A program made the translations under genes and the position numbers. Shown one piece after another: positions 7,628 through 13,566 of a stretch of 13,948 nucleotides of DNA; position 1 is the stretch's first letter; each line of letters opens with the position of its first letter. The notes under the pieces are model-generated. The model was not told the origin of the DNA. It saw only the letters and a program-made list of their open reading frames with translations, and made no database searches. Source of the stretch: Pseudomonadota bacterium (GTDB taxonomy: Bacteria > Pseudomonadota > Alphaproteobacteria > Azospirillales > Azospirillaceae); contig JAEYPE010000069.1 in the NCBI GenBank assembly GCA_023411035.1, positions 1 to 13,948 of the forward strand, in the 5' to 3' direction.

Positions 7628-8679
7628 CACGGGGCTTCCGCGAGCAGCCGCATCAGCCGCGCCCCGTCCAGCCAGTCGCCGTTGGTGTCGCTGGCGTAGC
7701 GGAAGCCGTCGGCCACCGGCCGCGCCCCCAGCCGCTGGTAGGGCTCGTGCGTCCAGAAGGCGAAGGCGGGCTCGATGACGAAGCGGTCCGGCAGTTCGAA
7801 GGTCTGGCGGGAATCGTCCTCGGTGATCATCACCTCGTGCAGCTTCTCGCCGGGGCGGATGCCGACCAGCTTGTGCGGCAGGTGCGGGGCCATCGCGCGG
7901 GCCAGATCGGCGATGCGCATGCTGGGGATCTTGGGCACGAAGATCTCCCCGCCCTGCATCATCGCGATGCAGGAGACGACGAAGTCCACCCCGTGCTGCA
8001 GCGTGATCCAGAAGCGGGTCATCCGCTCGTCGGTAACCGGCAGTGACTCCGCGCCTTCCGCGATCATCCGGCGGAACAGCGGGATCACCGACCCGCGGGA
8101 CCCCACCACGTTGCCGTAGCGCACCACCGAGAAGCGCGTGCCGAGCGAGCCGGACAGGTTGTTGGCGGCGATGAAGATCTTGTCCGAGGCCAGCTTGCTG
8201 GCGCCGTAGAGGTTGACCGGGTTGGCCGCCTTGTCGGTGGACAGCGCGATGACCCGCTTCACGCCGGTGTTCAGCGCGGCGCGCACCACGTTCTCCGCCC
8301 CATAGACGTTGGTGTGGATGCATTCCATGGGGTTGTATTCGGCGGCGGGCACATGCTTCAGCGCGGCGGCGTGGACGCACACGTCCACCTCGCGCATGGC
8401 CAGTTCCAGCCGTTCGCGGTCGCGCACGTCGCCGATGAAGAAGCGCAACGTGGACGCCCATTCGGGGCCGAGCTGCTGCTGCATCTCGTACTGCTTGAAC
8501 TCGTCGCGGGAGAAGACGATGACCCGGCGCGGGCTGGCGTTGCGCAGCACCGTCTCCACGAAGCGCCGCCCGAAGGACCCGCTTCCTCCCGTTACCAGGA
8601 TCGACTGGCCGTTCAGCATACCGAAGCCGGAATGCAGCGTCTCGGTCGGCGATTCGTTCGGACGGTCAAACTGCTGCAT
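7627..8679 (-). CDS. pseB: UDP-N-acetylglucosamine 4,6-dehydratase (inverting), PseB
   Basis: An extended short-chain dehydrogenase that removes water from UDP-GlcNAc and inverts C5, the first step of pseudaminic acid synthesis. Visible motifs are the NAD-binding GGSGSFG, GDVRDRERL, HAAALKHVPAAEYNP, the catalytic STDKAANPVNLYGASK (Asp and Lys in place of the usual Ser/Thr-Tyr pattern of the plain dehydratases), RYGNVVGSRGSVIP and GIRPGEKLHEVM. These are diagnostic of the PseB/FlaA1 group. I took the ATG at 8679 (350 residues). The family core begins exactly at the ATG at 8619 (330 residues, MLNGQSILVTGG), and neither start has a clear Shine-Dalgarno sequence, so the shorter form is equally possible. 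A weak promoter (TTGCCG, 17 nt, TAGGGG) reads at 8769-8741. Products decorate flagellin, capsule or O-antigen. Confidence 0.93.
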   Translation of the reverse strand: MQQFDRPNESPTETLHSGFGMLNGQSILVTGGSGSFGRRFVETVLRNASPRRVIVFSRDEFKQYEMQQQLGPEWASTLRFFIGDVRDRERLELAMREVDVCVHAAALKHVPAAEYNPMECIHTNVYGAENVVRAALNTGVKRVIALSTDKAANPVNLYGASKLASDKIFIAANNLSGSLGTRFSVVRYGNVVGSRGSVIPLFRRMIAEGAESLPVTDERMTRFWITLQHGVDFVVSCIAMMQGGEIFVPKIPSMRIADLARAMAPHLPHKLVGIRPGEKLHEVMITEDDSRQTFELPDRFVIEPAFAFWTHEPYQRLGARPVADGFRYASDTNGDWLDGARLMRLLAEAP

Positions 8680-8873
8680 GGTCAGGGGTGCCCGCGCTTC
8701 GTGGTTCGGCAAGGCCGGTTCGATCGACCTTAGCCGGAGACCCCTAGCAGTGGGTTAACATTCCGGCAAGGAATCTGGGGCTCTGCGGGTGGAAAGCGCG
8801 CGGTGGCACCGCCGAAGGCGACGGCCCCGGTGCTTTTCGCGCAACGATGTTGGGAAGGAAGCCTTCATGATAC

Positions 8874-8948
8874 TGGAGCGGGCGAAGGGATTCGAACCCT
8901 CGACCCCAACCTTGGCAAGGTTGTGCTCTACCCCTGAGCTACGCCCGC
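8874..8948 (-). tRNA. tRNA-Gly(GCC)
   Basis: The 75-nt cloverleaf includes an encoded CCA. The acceptor GCGGGCG pairs with CGCCCGC, the D stem is GCTC/GAGC, the anticodon stem CAACC/GGTTG encloses TTGCCAA with anticodon GCC, and the T arm is GAGGG-TTCGAAT-CCCTT with one G-U. The discriminator base is T. No flanking integrase or repeated 3' end was seen, so nothing suggests use as an attachment site here. Confidence 0.97.
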
Positions 8949-9137
8949 GCCGCTCCAACGAAGGAGGCAGGGAGATACCGCACCCGCCCGGCGGAAAGCA
9001 AGCCCTCTGTTTGGCCTCCGCTTCGATTTTCGCTTCGAGGGATTCCGTCCGCTTCCTCTTGCTCATCGGAAGGGGACGTTAGGCTTAAAGTTATAACCCG
9101 CTCAATGCGGTTGACTTCGCTGCGCTGACTGTGGAAA

Positions 9138-9252
9138 TTTCCTCCCACAAAACAAAGGCCTTGAGGTCTGGGGAGGAAACCAAAAACATAATGATGCTCC
9201 AAGAGCATTAGGCTGCCGCGCCGACCTCGTGTCCGGACGCGGCATTTTTTTT
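9138..9252 (+). ncRNA. Candidate structured small RNA carrying GGGAGGAAACCAA
   Basis: The 413-nt gap 8949-9361 has no credible protein gene, but its plus strand folds into three hairpins. In hairpin 1, TTTCCTCCC (9138-9146) pairs perfectly with GGGAGGAAA (9171-9179), enclosing a small stem AGGCC/GGTCT (9156-9160 and 9165-9169). Hairpin 2 is TGATGCTC (9192-9199) with GAGCATTA (9203-9210). Hairpin 3 is the terminator at 9214-9252. The small inner stem and hairpin 2 each contain a G-U pair that would be an A-C mismatch on the other strand, so plus-strand transcription is favoured. TTGACT at 9111-9116 could be the -35 element; the -10 is weak, so the 5' end is uncertain. No known family was recognised. 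Confidence 0.55.
9214..9252 (+). terminator. Strong rho-independent terminator of the 9.1-kb RNA
   Basis: TGCCGCG (9214-9220) pairs with CGCGGCA (9238-9244); an inner CCG/CGG extends the stem past a single bulged A at 9237. Eight T follow at 9245-9252. No plus-strand protein gene lies just upstream, so it implies a non-coding transcript. Confidence 0.85.
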
Positions 9253-9305
9253 GCCCATGGTCATTCTTTTGCCAAGAACCGGTAATACCACCACGGGCGA
9301 TAATC

Positions 9306-9334
9306 AGGCGGGTTTTCGGCCCGCCCGCCTTTTT
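9306..9334 (+). terminator. Terminator hairpin downstream of the aldolase-like gene
   Basis: AGGCGGG (9306-9312) pairs with CCCGCCT (9324-9330) and T continues to 9334. The T tail is on the plus strand, so it may back up the terminator at 9252. Read on the minus strand it sits 28 nt past the aldolase-like stop codon and could also end that operon, but with a poor tail there. Confidence 0.6.
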
Positions 9335-9361
9335 CCACCCGTCTCTCCGCAGTGGCGCCCG

Positions 9362-10030
9362 TCACAGGGTGATGCCGCCGGCCTCCAGATAGGCTTCCAG
9401 CTTCAGCGCCTCGACCGTCGTCCGCCCGGCGCGGAGCTGCGCGCGCAGCCCCTCTTCCATTCGCTCGCGCTCCGCCGCCTTGGCGAGCGTGGCGGCGGCT
9501 TCGACCTGGGGCACCACGACCACCCCGTCGTCGTCGCCGACCACGATGTCGCCCGGCATGACCATCACGCCGCCGCAGGCGACGGGCGTGTTCACGTCGC
9601 CCGTGGGCTGGATCTTGGTGGTGCCCTTCATGCTGGTTCCCCGGCAGAAGACCGGAAAACCCATGGCGCGGATGGCCGCGGCGTCGCGCACGCAGCCGTC
9701 GATCACCAGCCCGGCCAGCCCGCGCTGGAGCGCCGCCTCGGTCAGCACGTCGCCCCAGGGGCCGGCCTCGGTCATGCCCTTGAAATCGACCACCAGCACG
9801 TCGCCCGGACGGGTCAGCGCCATGGCGGCGTGGATCATCAGGTTGTCGGTGGGGCCGCCGGACACGGTCACCGCGGTGCCGTACAGCGTCATGCCCGGAT
9901 AGAGCGGCTTGATCGGAAAGGACATCGCGCCCTTCTTGCCCATCGCTTCGTGCAGCGTGGCCGGGGATTGGCCGCGGAAGGATGCGACCAGATCGGGGGC
10001 GGGACGGGGGAACTCTTTGACGACGGTCAT
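9362..10030 (-). CDS. RraA-like / HMG aldolase family protein (4-hydroxy-4-methyl-2-oxoglutarate aldolase-like)
   Basis: A 222-residue protein of the RraA/dimethylmenaquinone-methyltransferase-like superfamily. The metal- and substrate-binding elements of the class II pyruvate aldolases are present: WGDVLTEAALQRGLAG (Asp94) followed by VIDGCVRDAAAIR (Arg115, Asp116), then PGDIVVGDDDGVVVVP. Characterised members cleave 4-hydroxy-4-methyl-2-oxoglutarate or 4-carboxy-4-hydroxy-2-oxoadipate to pyruvate and decarboxylate oxaloacetate. The RNase E inhibitor RraA shares the fold but is shorter and lacks this catabolic context. ATG at 10030 was chosen, with AAAGG about 10 nt upstream; a GTG at 10048 gives an N-terminus without family similarity. 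It follows tctA by 82 nt, so a hydroxy or tricarboxylic acid imported by TctBA may be its substrate. This link is inference. Confidence 0.85.
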   Translation of the reverse strand: MTVVKEFPRPAPDLVASFRGQSPATLHEAMGKKGAMSFPIKPLYPGMTLYGTAVTVSGGPTDNLMIHAAMALTRPGDVLVVDFKGMTEAGPWGDVLTEAALQRGLAGLVIDGCVRDAAAIRAMGFPVFCRGTSMKGTTKIQPTGDVNTPVACGGVMVMPGDIVVGDDDGVVVVPQVEAAATLAKAAERERMEEGLRAQLRAGRTTVEALKLEAYLEAGGITL

Positions 10031-10059
10031 CGCACAGGCACCTTTCACGGCGTGAAGTT

Positions 10060-10088
10060 CGCCCGCCCTCTGGAAATCCGGGCGGGCG
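10060..10088 (-). other. GC-rich stem-loop between tctA and the aldolase-like gene
   Basis: A perfect 9-bp stem (10060-10068 with 10080-10088) with an 11-nt loop and no T tail lies in the 82-nt gap. It may stabilise or attenuate the tctBA message, or adjust downstream expression. Confidence 0.5.
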
Positions 10089-10112
10089 GGGGCGAAGGAA
10101 AAGGTTGGGAAA

Positions 10113-11618
10113 TCACTCGTCCTTGAAGGCTTCGTCGCGGCGGCGGCGCACCGCGGGCATCACCATCAGGACCAGCAGAAGGGCGGCGCCGGCCAGCAGG
10201 CTGCCGCTGATCGGGCGTGTGGCGAAGACGGTGGGGTCGCCGCCCGACAGCAGCAGGGCGCGCCCGAGATTCTCCTCCAGCATGGGACCCAGCACGAAGC
10301 CCAGCATCAGCGGCGCCGGCTCGCACTCCAGCTTGCGCAGCACGTAGCCCAGGACGCCGAACAGCGCCATCAGCAGGATGTTGAAGCCGCTGTTGTTCAG
10401 CGTGTAGGTGCCGATGCAGCAGAAGACCAGGATGGCCGGGAACAGATAGCCGTAAGGCACCCGCAGCAGCCGCACCCACAGCCCGATCATCGGCAGGTTC
10501 AGGATCACCAGGATCATGTTGCCGATCAGCATGCTGGCGATCATGCCCCAGAACAGATCCGGCTGCTTGGCCATGATCTGCGGCCCCGGCGTGATGCCGT
10601 GGATGGTCATGGCGCCGATCATCAGGGCCATGATGGCGTTGGGCGGGATGCCCAGGCTGAGCATCGGGATGAAGCAGGCCTGCGAGGCGGCGTTGTTGGC
10701 GGCTTCCGGCGCGGCCACCCCCTCGATGGCGCCCTGGCCGAAGCGCTCCGGCCGGCGGGACAGCTTCTTCTCCAGCGAATAGGCGGCGAAGGAGCCGAGC
10801 GTGGCGCCGCCGCCGGGCAGAATGCCCAGCAGCGCCCCCATCACCGTGCCGCGCACCGTGGCCGGCCAGGCCCGGCGGACGTCCTCGCGCCCCGGCCACA
10901 GGCTGGCGATGGGAGCGGTGGTCCGCCCGGCGCCGCCGGTCTGCTCCAGGCTGATGACGATCTCCGCCAGCCCGAACAGCCCCATGGCGAGCGGCACGAA
11001 GTCGATGCCGTCGTAAAGCTGCGGCAGGCCGAAGGTGAAGCGCGTATCGCCGGAATTGATGTCGGTACCGACCATGCTCAGCAGCAGGCCCAGTAGGATC
11101 ATCGCAATGGCCTTCACGACCGATCCGTGGGCCAGCGTCACCGCCCCGATCAGGCCCAGCAGCATCAGCGACACGTACTCCGCCGGCCCGAAGGCGAGCG
11201 CCACCCCGGCCAGAGGCGGGCCGGCCACGGCGATCAGGATCGTGGTGACGATCCCGGCGAACAGCGAGGCGAGCGCCGCCGTGGCAAGCGCCACCCCGGC
11301 CCGGCCCTGCCGCGCCATGGCGTGACCGTCCAGGCAGGTGACGACGGACGAGGATTCGCCCGGTAGATTCACCAGGATGGCCGTCGCCGATCCGCCATAC
11401 TGCGAGCCGTAGAAGATGCCCGCCAGCATGATGAGCGCACCGATCGGCGGCAGGTGGAAGGTCAGCGGCAGCAGCATCGCCACCGTCGCGGTCGGCCCCA
11501 GACCGGGCAGGACGCCGATCAGCGTGCCGATCAACGCCCCGCCGAAGCACAGCAGCAGATTGTCCGGGGACAGCGAGACCGACAGGCCGAGCAGAAGATT
11601 GCCGAGAAGCTCCATCAT
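10113..11618 (-). CDS. tctA: Tripartite tricarboxylate transporter large membrane subunit TctA
   Basis: A 501-residue integral membrane protein of the TctA (DUF112) family with about a dozen hydrophobic segments. Two glycine-rich family signatures are clear: GVLPGLGPTATVAMLLPL near the N-terminus and GILPGGGATLGSFAAYSLEK in the middle. The stretches YGGSATAILVNLPGESSSV and NNAASQACFIPMLSLGIP are also characteristic. TctA forms the ion-coupled translocation channel of secondary transporters that need a periplasmic binding protein, TctC. Length is normal for the family. The ATG at 11618 overlaps the tctB stop (ATGA), so translation is coupled; the adjacent ATG at 11615 is a minor alternative. 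An open frame extends further upstream but shadows tctB. The C-terminus is basic and cytoplasmic (AVRRRRDEAFKDE). The substrate is not determinable from sequence. Confidence 0.95.
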   Translation of the reverse strand: MMELLGNLLLGLSVSLSPDNLLLCFGGALIGTLIGVLPGLGPTATVAMLLPLTFHLPPIGALIMLAGIFYGSQYGGSATAILVNLPGESSSVVTCLDGHAMARQGRAGVALATAALASLFAGIVTTILIAVAGPPLAGVALAFGPAEYVSLMLLGLIGAVTLAHGSVVKAIAMILLGLLLSMVGTDINSGDTRFTFGLPQLYDGIDFVPLAMGLFGLAEIVISLEQTGGAGRTTAPIASLWPGREDVRRAWPATVRGTVMGALLGILPGGGATLGSFAAYSLEKKLSRRPERFGQGAIEGVAAPEAANNAASQACFIPMLSLGIPPNAIMALMIGAMTIHGITPGPQIMAKQPDLFWGMIASMLIGNMILVILNLPMIGLWVRLLRVPYGYLFPAILVFCCIGTYTLNNSGFNILLMALFGVLGYVLRKLECEPAPLMLGFVLGPMLEENLGRALLLSGGDPTVFATRPISGSLLAGAALLLVLMVMPAVRRRRDEAFKDE

Positions 11619-12220
11619 GGTGACATCCACTGGGGCCACACCCGCAGAGGCAGGCCCAGGCCCCAGACGAACAGCGCGACGCAGCCCGCCGCCAGGGCGC
11701 TGCCCAACAGCGCCAGCGGAACCGGGCGCAGCGGCTGGCTGGCCAGATTGCCCAGCCCCACCAGGATCAGCACCGCAGGCACCAGCCCCAGGGTTTCCAC
11801 CGCTCCGGCGAAGGCCAGCACTGCCGCCGTTACCCCGATCAGCGGGCGCCAGCCCCAGGACGGCAGGGCCGGGCCGTGGGACAGCAGGCTCCGTCCGGTC
11901 ACCACGGTGCCGGCCAAGACCATCAGCAGCCCGATCATCCGCGGGAAAAAGCCGGATTGCACATAGGCGAGCGTGCCGGTCGGCCAGCCCCGCCCCAACC
12001 ACAGGGCGACCAAGCCGAAGGCCGTGATCAGCAGGCCGGCGGCCAGATCCTGCGGAGCCCGTCCCGGAATTCGCCCTGGAATCCGGAAAGGGTCCCGCAC
12101 CGGGGCTGGCTCGCCGGATTCCGCAGCGTTTTGGGCGGCGTTTTGGGTGGCGGACTGGCCGCGGGGCGGATCGGCCAGGGAAGAGGACGCGCGGAGATCG
12201 GAGAGGGGCAGGCTGGGCAT
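11615..12220 (-). CDS. tctB: Tripartite tricarboxylate transporter small membrane subunit TctB
   Basis: A 201-residue membrane protein. Residues 1-57 form a low-complexity, Ala/Pro-rich cytoplasmic extension not usual in TctB (family typically about 150 residues), with a small internal repeat QNAAQNAAE. From about residue 58 (DLAAGLLITAFGLVALWLGRGWPTG) it matches TctB: four hydrophobic segments with the loop SGFFPRMIGLLMVLAGTV. TctB is the small subunit that accompanies TctA in the inner membrane. ATG at 12220 was chosen for its GGAAG 4 nt upstream. A later start such as the GTG at residue 41 would give the usual length and cannot be excluded. The stop overlaps the tctA start by 4 nt. No tctC lies upstream in the window, where the operon normally carries it. 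Confidence 0.88.
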   Translation of the reverse strand: MPSLPLSDLRASSSLADPPRGQSATQNAAQNAAESGEPAPVRDPFRIPGRIPGRAPQDLAAGLLITAFGLVALWLGRGWPTGTLAYVQSGFFPRMIGLLMVLAGTVVTGRSLLSHGPALPSWGWRPLIGVTAAVLAFAGAVETLGLVPAVLILVGLGNLASQPLRPVPLALLGSALAAGCVALFVWGLGLPLRVWPQWMSP

Positions 12221-12643
12221 GGGACTTCCACGGCTTTTCAATGGGCGGCTTTCAATGGGCAGGGAAGGTGGGAAGGCTTCCGGCGGCGACCGATAATCCA
12301 ACACCCTTCACAAGCATAAGGGTAAAATTTAATACGTAATCGTTATCTTCCGTTGTTTATGTATCCTATCGCGCTCACCATGGAGAGCAAGTCCGCCGTT
12401 TCGATACGCGCTAGAGCGGCGCGTTGACCAGTTTATGACGACCTTAGCTTGATTGATTGATAATCAGTCACCGAATGGTTGATGAATGTTTTGAAGCGCA
12501 TGCGGCGCGGCGGAGTCCCGGCGCCGGCTTTTCGGGCTTCCTGCCCAGGGGTGCTGCCCCGACTGGGTTGTTGCCCCGGCGGCTGCGGACCGTTACCCAT
12601 GCCACGCCATGATCCGAAGACGCGCCGACAGGGAGACCCAAGG
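12221..12643. other. AT-richer divergent intergenic region
   Basis: These 423 nt separate tctB (minus) from the Nudix gene (plus), and 12300-12480 is clearly more AT-rich than its surroundings. It holds the possible tctB promoter at 12363-12390. An inverted repeat ACCCTT/AAGGGT at 12303-12323 lies in the tctB leader. A TGATT-GAT-AATCA palindrome lies near 12455-12467. A leader hairpin before the Nudix gene at 12544-12567 has CCCAG/CTGGG outside GGG/CCC. TTGACC at 12424-12429 could serve the plus strand but has no good -10. No convincing ORF was found. Confidence 0.5.
12363..12390 (-). promoter_or_regulatory. Possible tctBA promoter
   Basis: Read on the minus strand, TTGCTC (12390-12385) and TAGGAT (12368-12363) are spaced 16 nt. 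This gives a leader of about 135 nt that contains the ACCCTT/AAGGGT inverted repeat. It is motif-level evidence only. Confidence 0.3.
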
Positions 12644-13222
12644 ATGACGCGCCGCCTGCGCCCGTGGACCGTTCTTGAAAGCCGTGAGTTGCTCGACGCG
12701 GAGCCGTTCCTGAAAGTCAATGTTGAGACGGTGGAGCTTCCGGATGGACGGATCGTCAAGGACTACTATCAGTTCGATATGCCGTCCTTCGCCTGCATCT
12801 TCGCCGAGACGGAGGACGGGCAGGCCATCGTCTACCGCCAGTACCGGCACGGTCCGCGGCGCGTGAACCTGACCTTTCCCGGCGGCCATCTGTCGCCGGG
12901 CGAGGACCCGCTGGAGGCCGCCCGGCGGGAGCTTCTGGAGGAAACCGGCTTCGTCTCGGACGACTGGACGGCGCTTGGCGGCTACACGGTCAACGCCAAC
13001 CAGGGCGGTGCCGTGTCCCACATGTTCCATGCCACCGGCTGCCGCCGGGTGGCCGAGCCCCTCTCCGACGACCTGGAGGAGACGGAGATCCTGTTCATGA
13101 CGCGGGAGGAACTGCTGGCCGCCGTCGGGCACGGCGAAATCGCCCTGCTCACCCAGATCGCCCTGATCAGCATGGTGTGGCAGAACGACATTCGGATGGC
13201 GCTCGGCCGCCGTCATCCGTGA
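12644..13222 (+). CDS. Nudix hydrolase, ADP-ribose pyrophosphatase-like
   Basis: A 192-residue Nudix protein. The Nudix box GX5EX7REUXEEXGU is complete at residues 81-103 (GHLSPGE, then RELLEETGF), with the metal-binding Glu residues intact. The N-terminal part (WTVLESRELLDAEPFLKVN) and the VYRQYRHG stretch before the box resemble ADP-ribose or nucleoside-diphosphate-sugar pyrophosphatases, which hydrolyse X-linked nucleoside diphosphates to clear toxic or surplus metabolites. Exact substrate cannot be read. ATG at 12644 was chosen for the GGGAGA 7 nt upstream; in-frame ATGs at 12479 and 12599 would add a Pro/Cys/Arg-rich stretch unlike the family. It is a single-gene unit between two non-coding regions, followed by a weak terminator at 13279. 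Confidence 0.9.
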   Translation: MTRRLRPWTVLESRELLDAEPFLKVNVETVELPDGRIVKDYYQFDMPSFACIFAETEDGQAIVYRQYRHGPRRVNLTFPGGHLSPGEDPLEAARRELLEETGFVSDDWTALGGYTVNANQGGAVSHMFHATGCRRVAEPLSDDLEETEILFMTREELLAAVGHGEIALLTQIALISMVWQNDIRMALGRRHP

Positions 13223-13278
13223 CGCGGCGTTTCGCCGCCCGTCATTTTCCGCCGTGCAGCAAACCGGCCTTCTCCTGA

Positions 13279-13305
13279 CCAAGCGAAAGCTTGGCTTTAT
13301 TGATC
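13279..13305 (+). terminator. Weak terminator after the Nudix gene
   Basis: CCAAGC (13279-13284) pairs with GCTTGG (13289-13294) around a GAAA tetraloop, followed by a T-rich but interrupted tail (CTTTATTGATCTTT). It lies 56 nt after the Nudix stop codon. Confidence 0.5.
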
Positions 13306-13383
13306 TTTGTCAAAAAATGGGTATGTCTTCGGGACACATAGTCTGTTTACACACTGTTAATAGAATCGGATCATAAATGGCCT

Positions 13384-13453
13384 CACCAAGTTCTCTTGGT
13401 TTCCTCCCTCCCAGAACTAGGCTGCGCCTCACCGGCTGCAGCCTTTTCTTTTT
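13384..13453 (+). ncRNA. Candidate small RNA 1 of a tandem pair, exposed TTTCCTCCCTCCC
   Basis: About 70 nt. The 5' hairpin ACCAAG-TTCT-CTTGGT (13385-13400) is followed by the unpaired pyrimidine run TTTCCTCCCTCCC (13400-13412). A terminator follows: AGGCTGC (13419-13425) with GCAGCCT (13438-13444), an inner GCC/GGC and a single bulged T at 13437, then TTTTCTTTTT. The 5' end is placed about 7 nt after a possible -10 (CATAAA, 13372-13377); the best -35 candidate, TTTACA, is 20 nt away, so the promoter is weak. The single-stranded CCTCCC would pair with Shine-Dalgarno sequences, as in known alphaproteobacterial anti-SD small RNAs. The same architecture recurs 180 nt downstream. Confidence 0.65.
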
Positions 13454-13533
13454 CCGGCTTCTGCGGTCCGGAGGGGTGGAGCGGGGGATGGCAGGGGACG
13501 GAATATTTTCGATGCGGGTCATCCACCGGGAGC

Positions 13534-13560
13534 TTGACTTTTGCTGCGTTGCAGCATAAT
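13534..13560 (+). promoter_or_regulatory. Promoter of small RNA 2 with CTGC-N3-GCAG operator-like palindrome
   Basis: TTGACT (13534-13539) and CATAAT (13555-13560) are spaced 15 nt, slightly short. The spacer is occupied by the palindrome TGCTGC-GTT-GCAGCA (13542-13556), which contains CTGC-N3-GCAG, the operator reported for the polyhydroxyalkanoate regulator PhaR in Paracoccus and Rhodobacter. PhaR control is inference. Confidence 0.5.
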
Positions 13561-13566
13561 TTGATT

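Noticed and set aside
8582..8592. Another CTTCCTCCC-like motif
   Set aside because: It is inside pseB and encodes the conserved glycine-rich NAD-binding loop GGSGS; no hairpin or terminator accompanies it.
8806..8837. GCACCG...CGGTGC hairpin with TTTT on the plus strand
   Set aside because: No plus-strand transcript is evident to be terminated, and on the minus strand (tRNA side) it has no T tail.
8874..8948. tRNA-Gly as a genomic island attachment site
   Set aside because: No integrase gene and no second copy of the tRNA 3' end are visible in the window.
8755..9066. Minus-strand ORF starting MSKRKRTESLEAKIEAEAKQ
   Set aside because: It reads straight through tRNA-Gly (the SSGVEHNLAKVGVEGSNPFARS part is the familiar false translation of a tRNA) and has no ribosome site.
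9138..9180. Minus-strand small RNA resembling the 13.4-kb pair (it also reads GGTTTCCTCCCC)
   Set aside because: On the minus strand two stem pairs become A-C mismatches and no good terminator follows, so the plus-strand model is preferred; it is not fully excluded.
11619..12002. N-terminal extension of tctA upstream of 11618
   Set aside because: It is the out-of-frame shadow of tctB; the family N-terminus MELLGNLLLG starts at 11618/11615.
12479..12643. 55-residue extension of the Nudix protein
   Set aside because: Pro/Cys/Arg-rich with no family similarity, and it spans a leader hairpin; the ribosome site supports ATG 12644.
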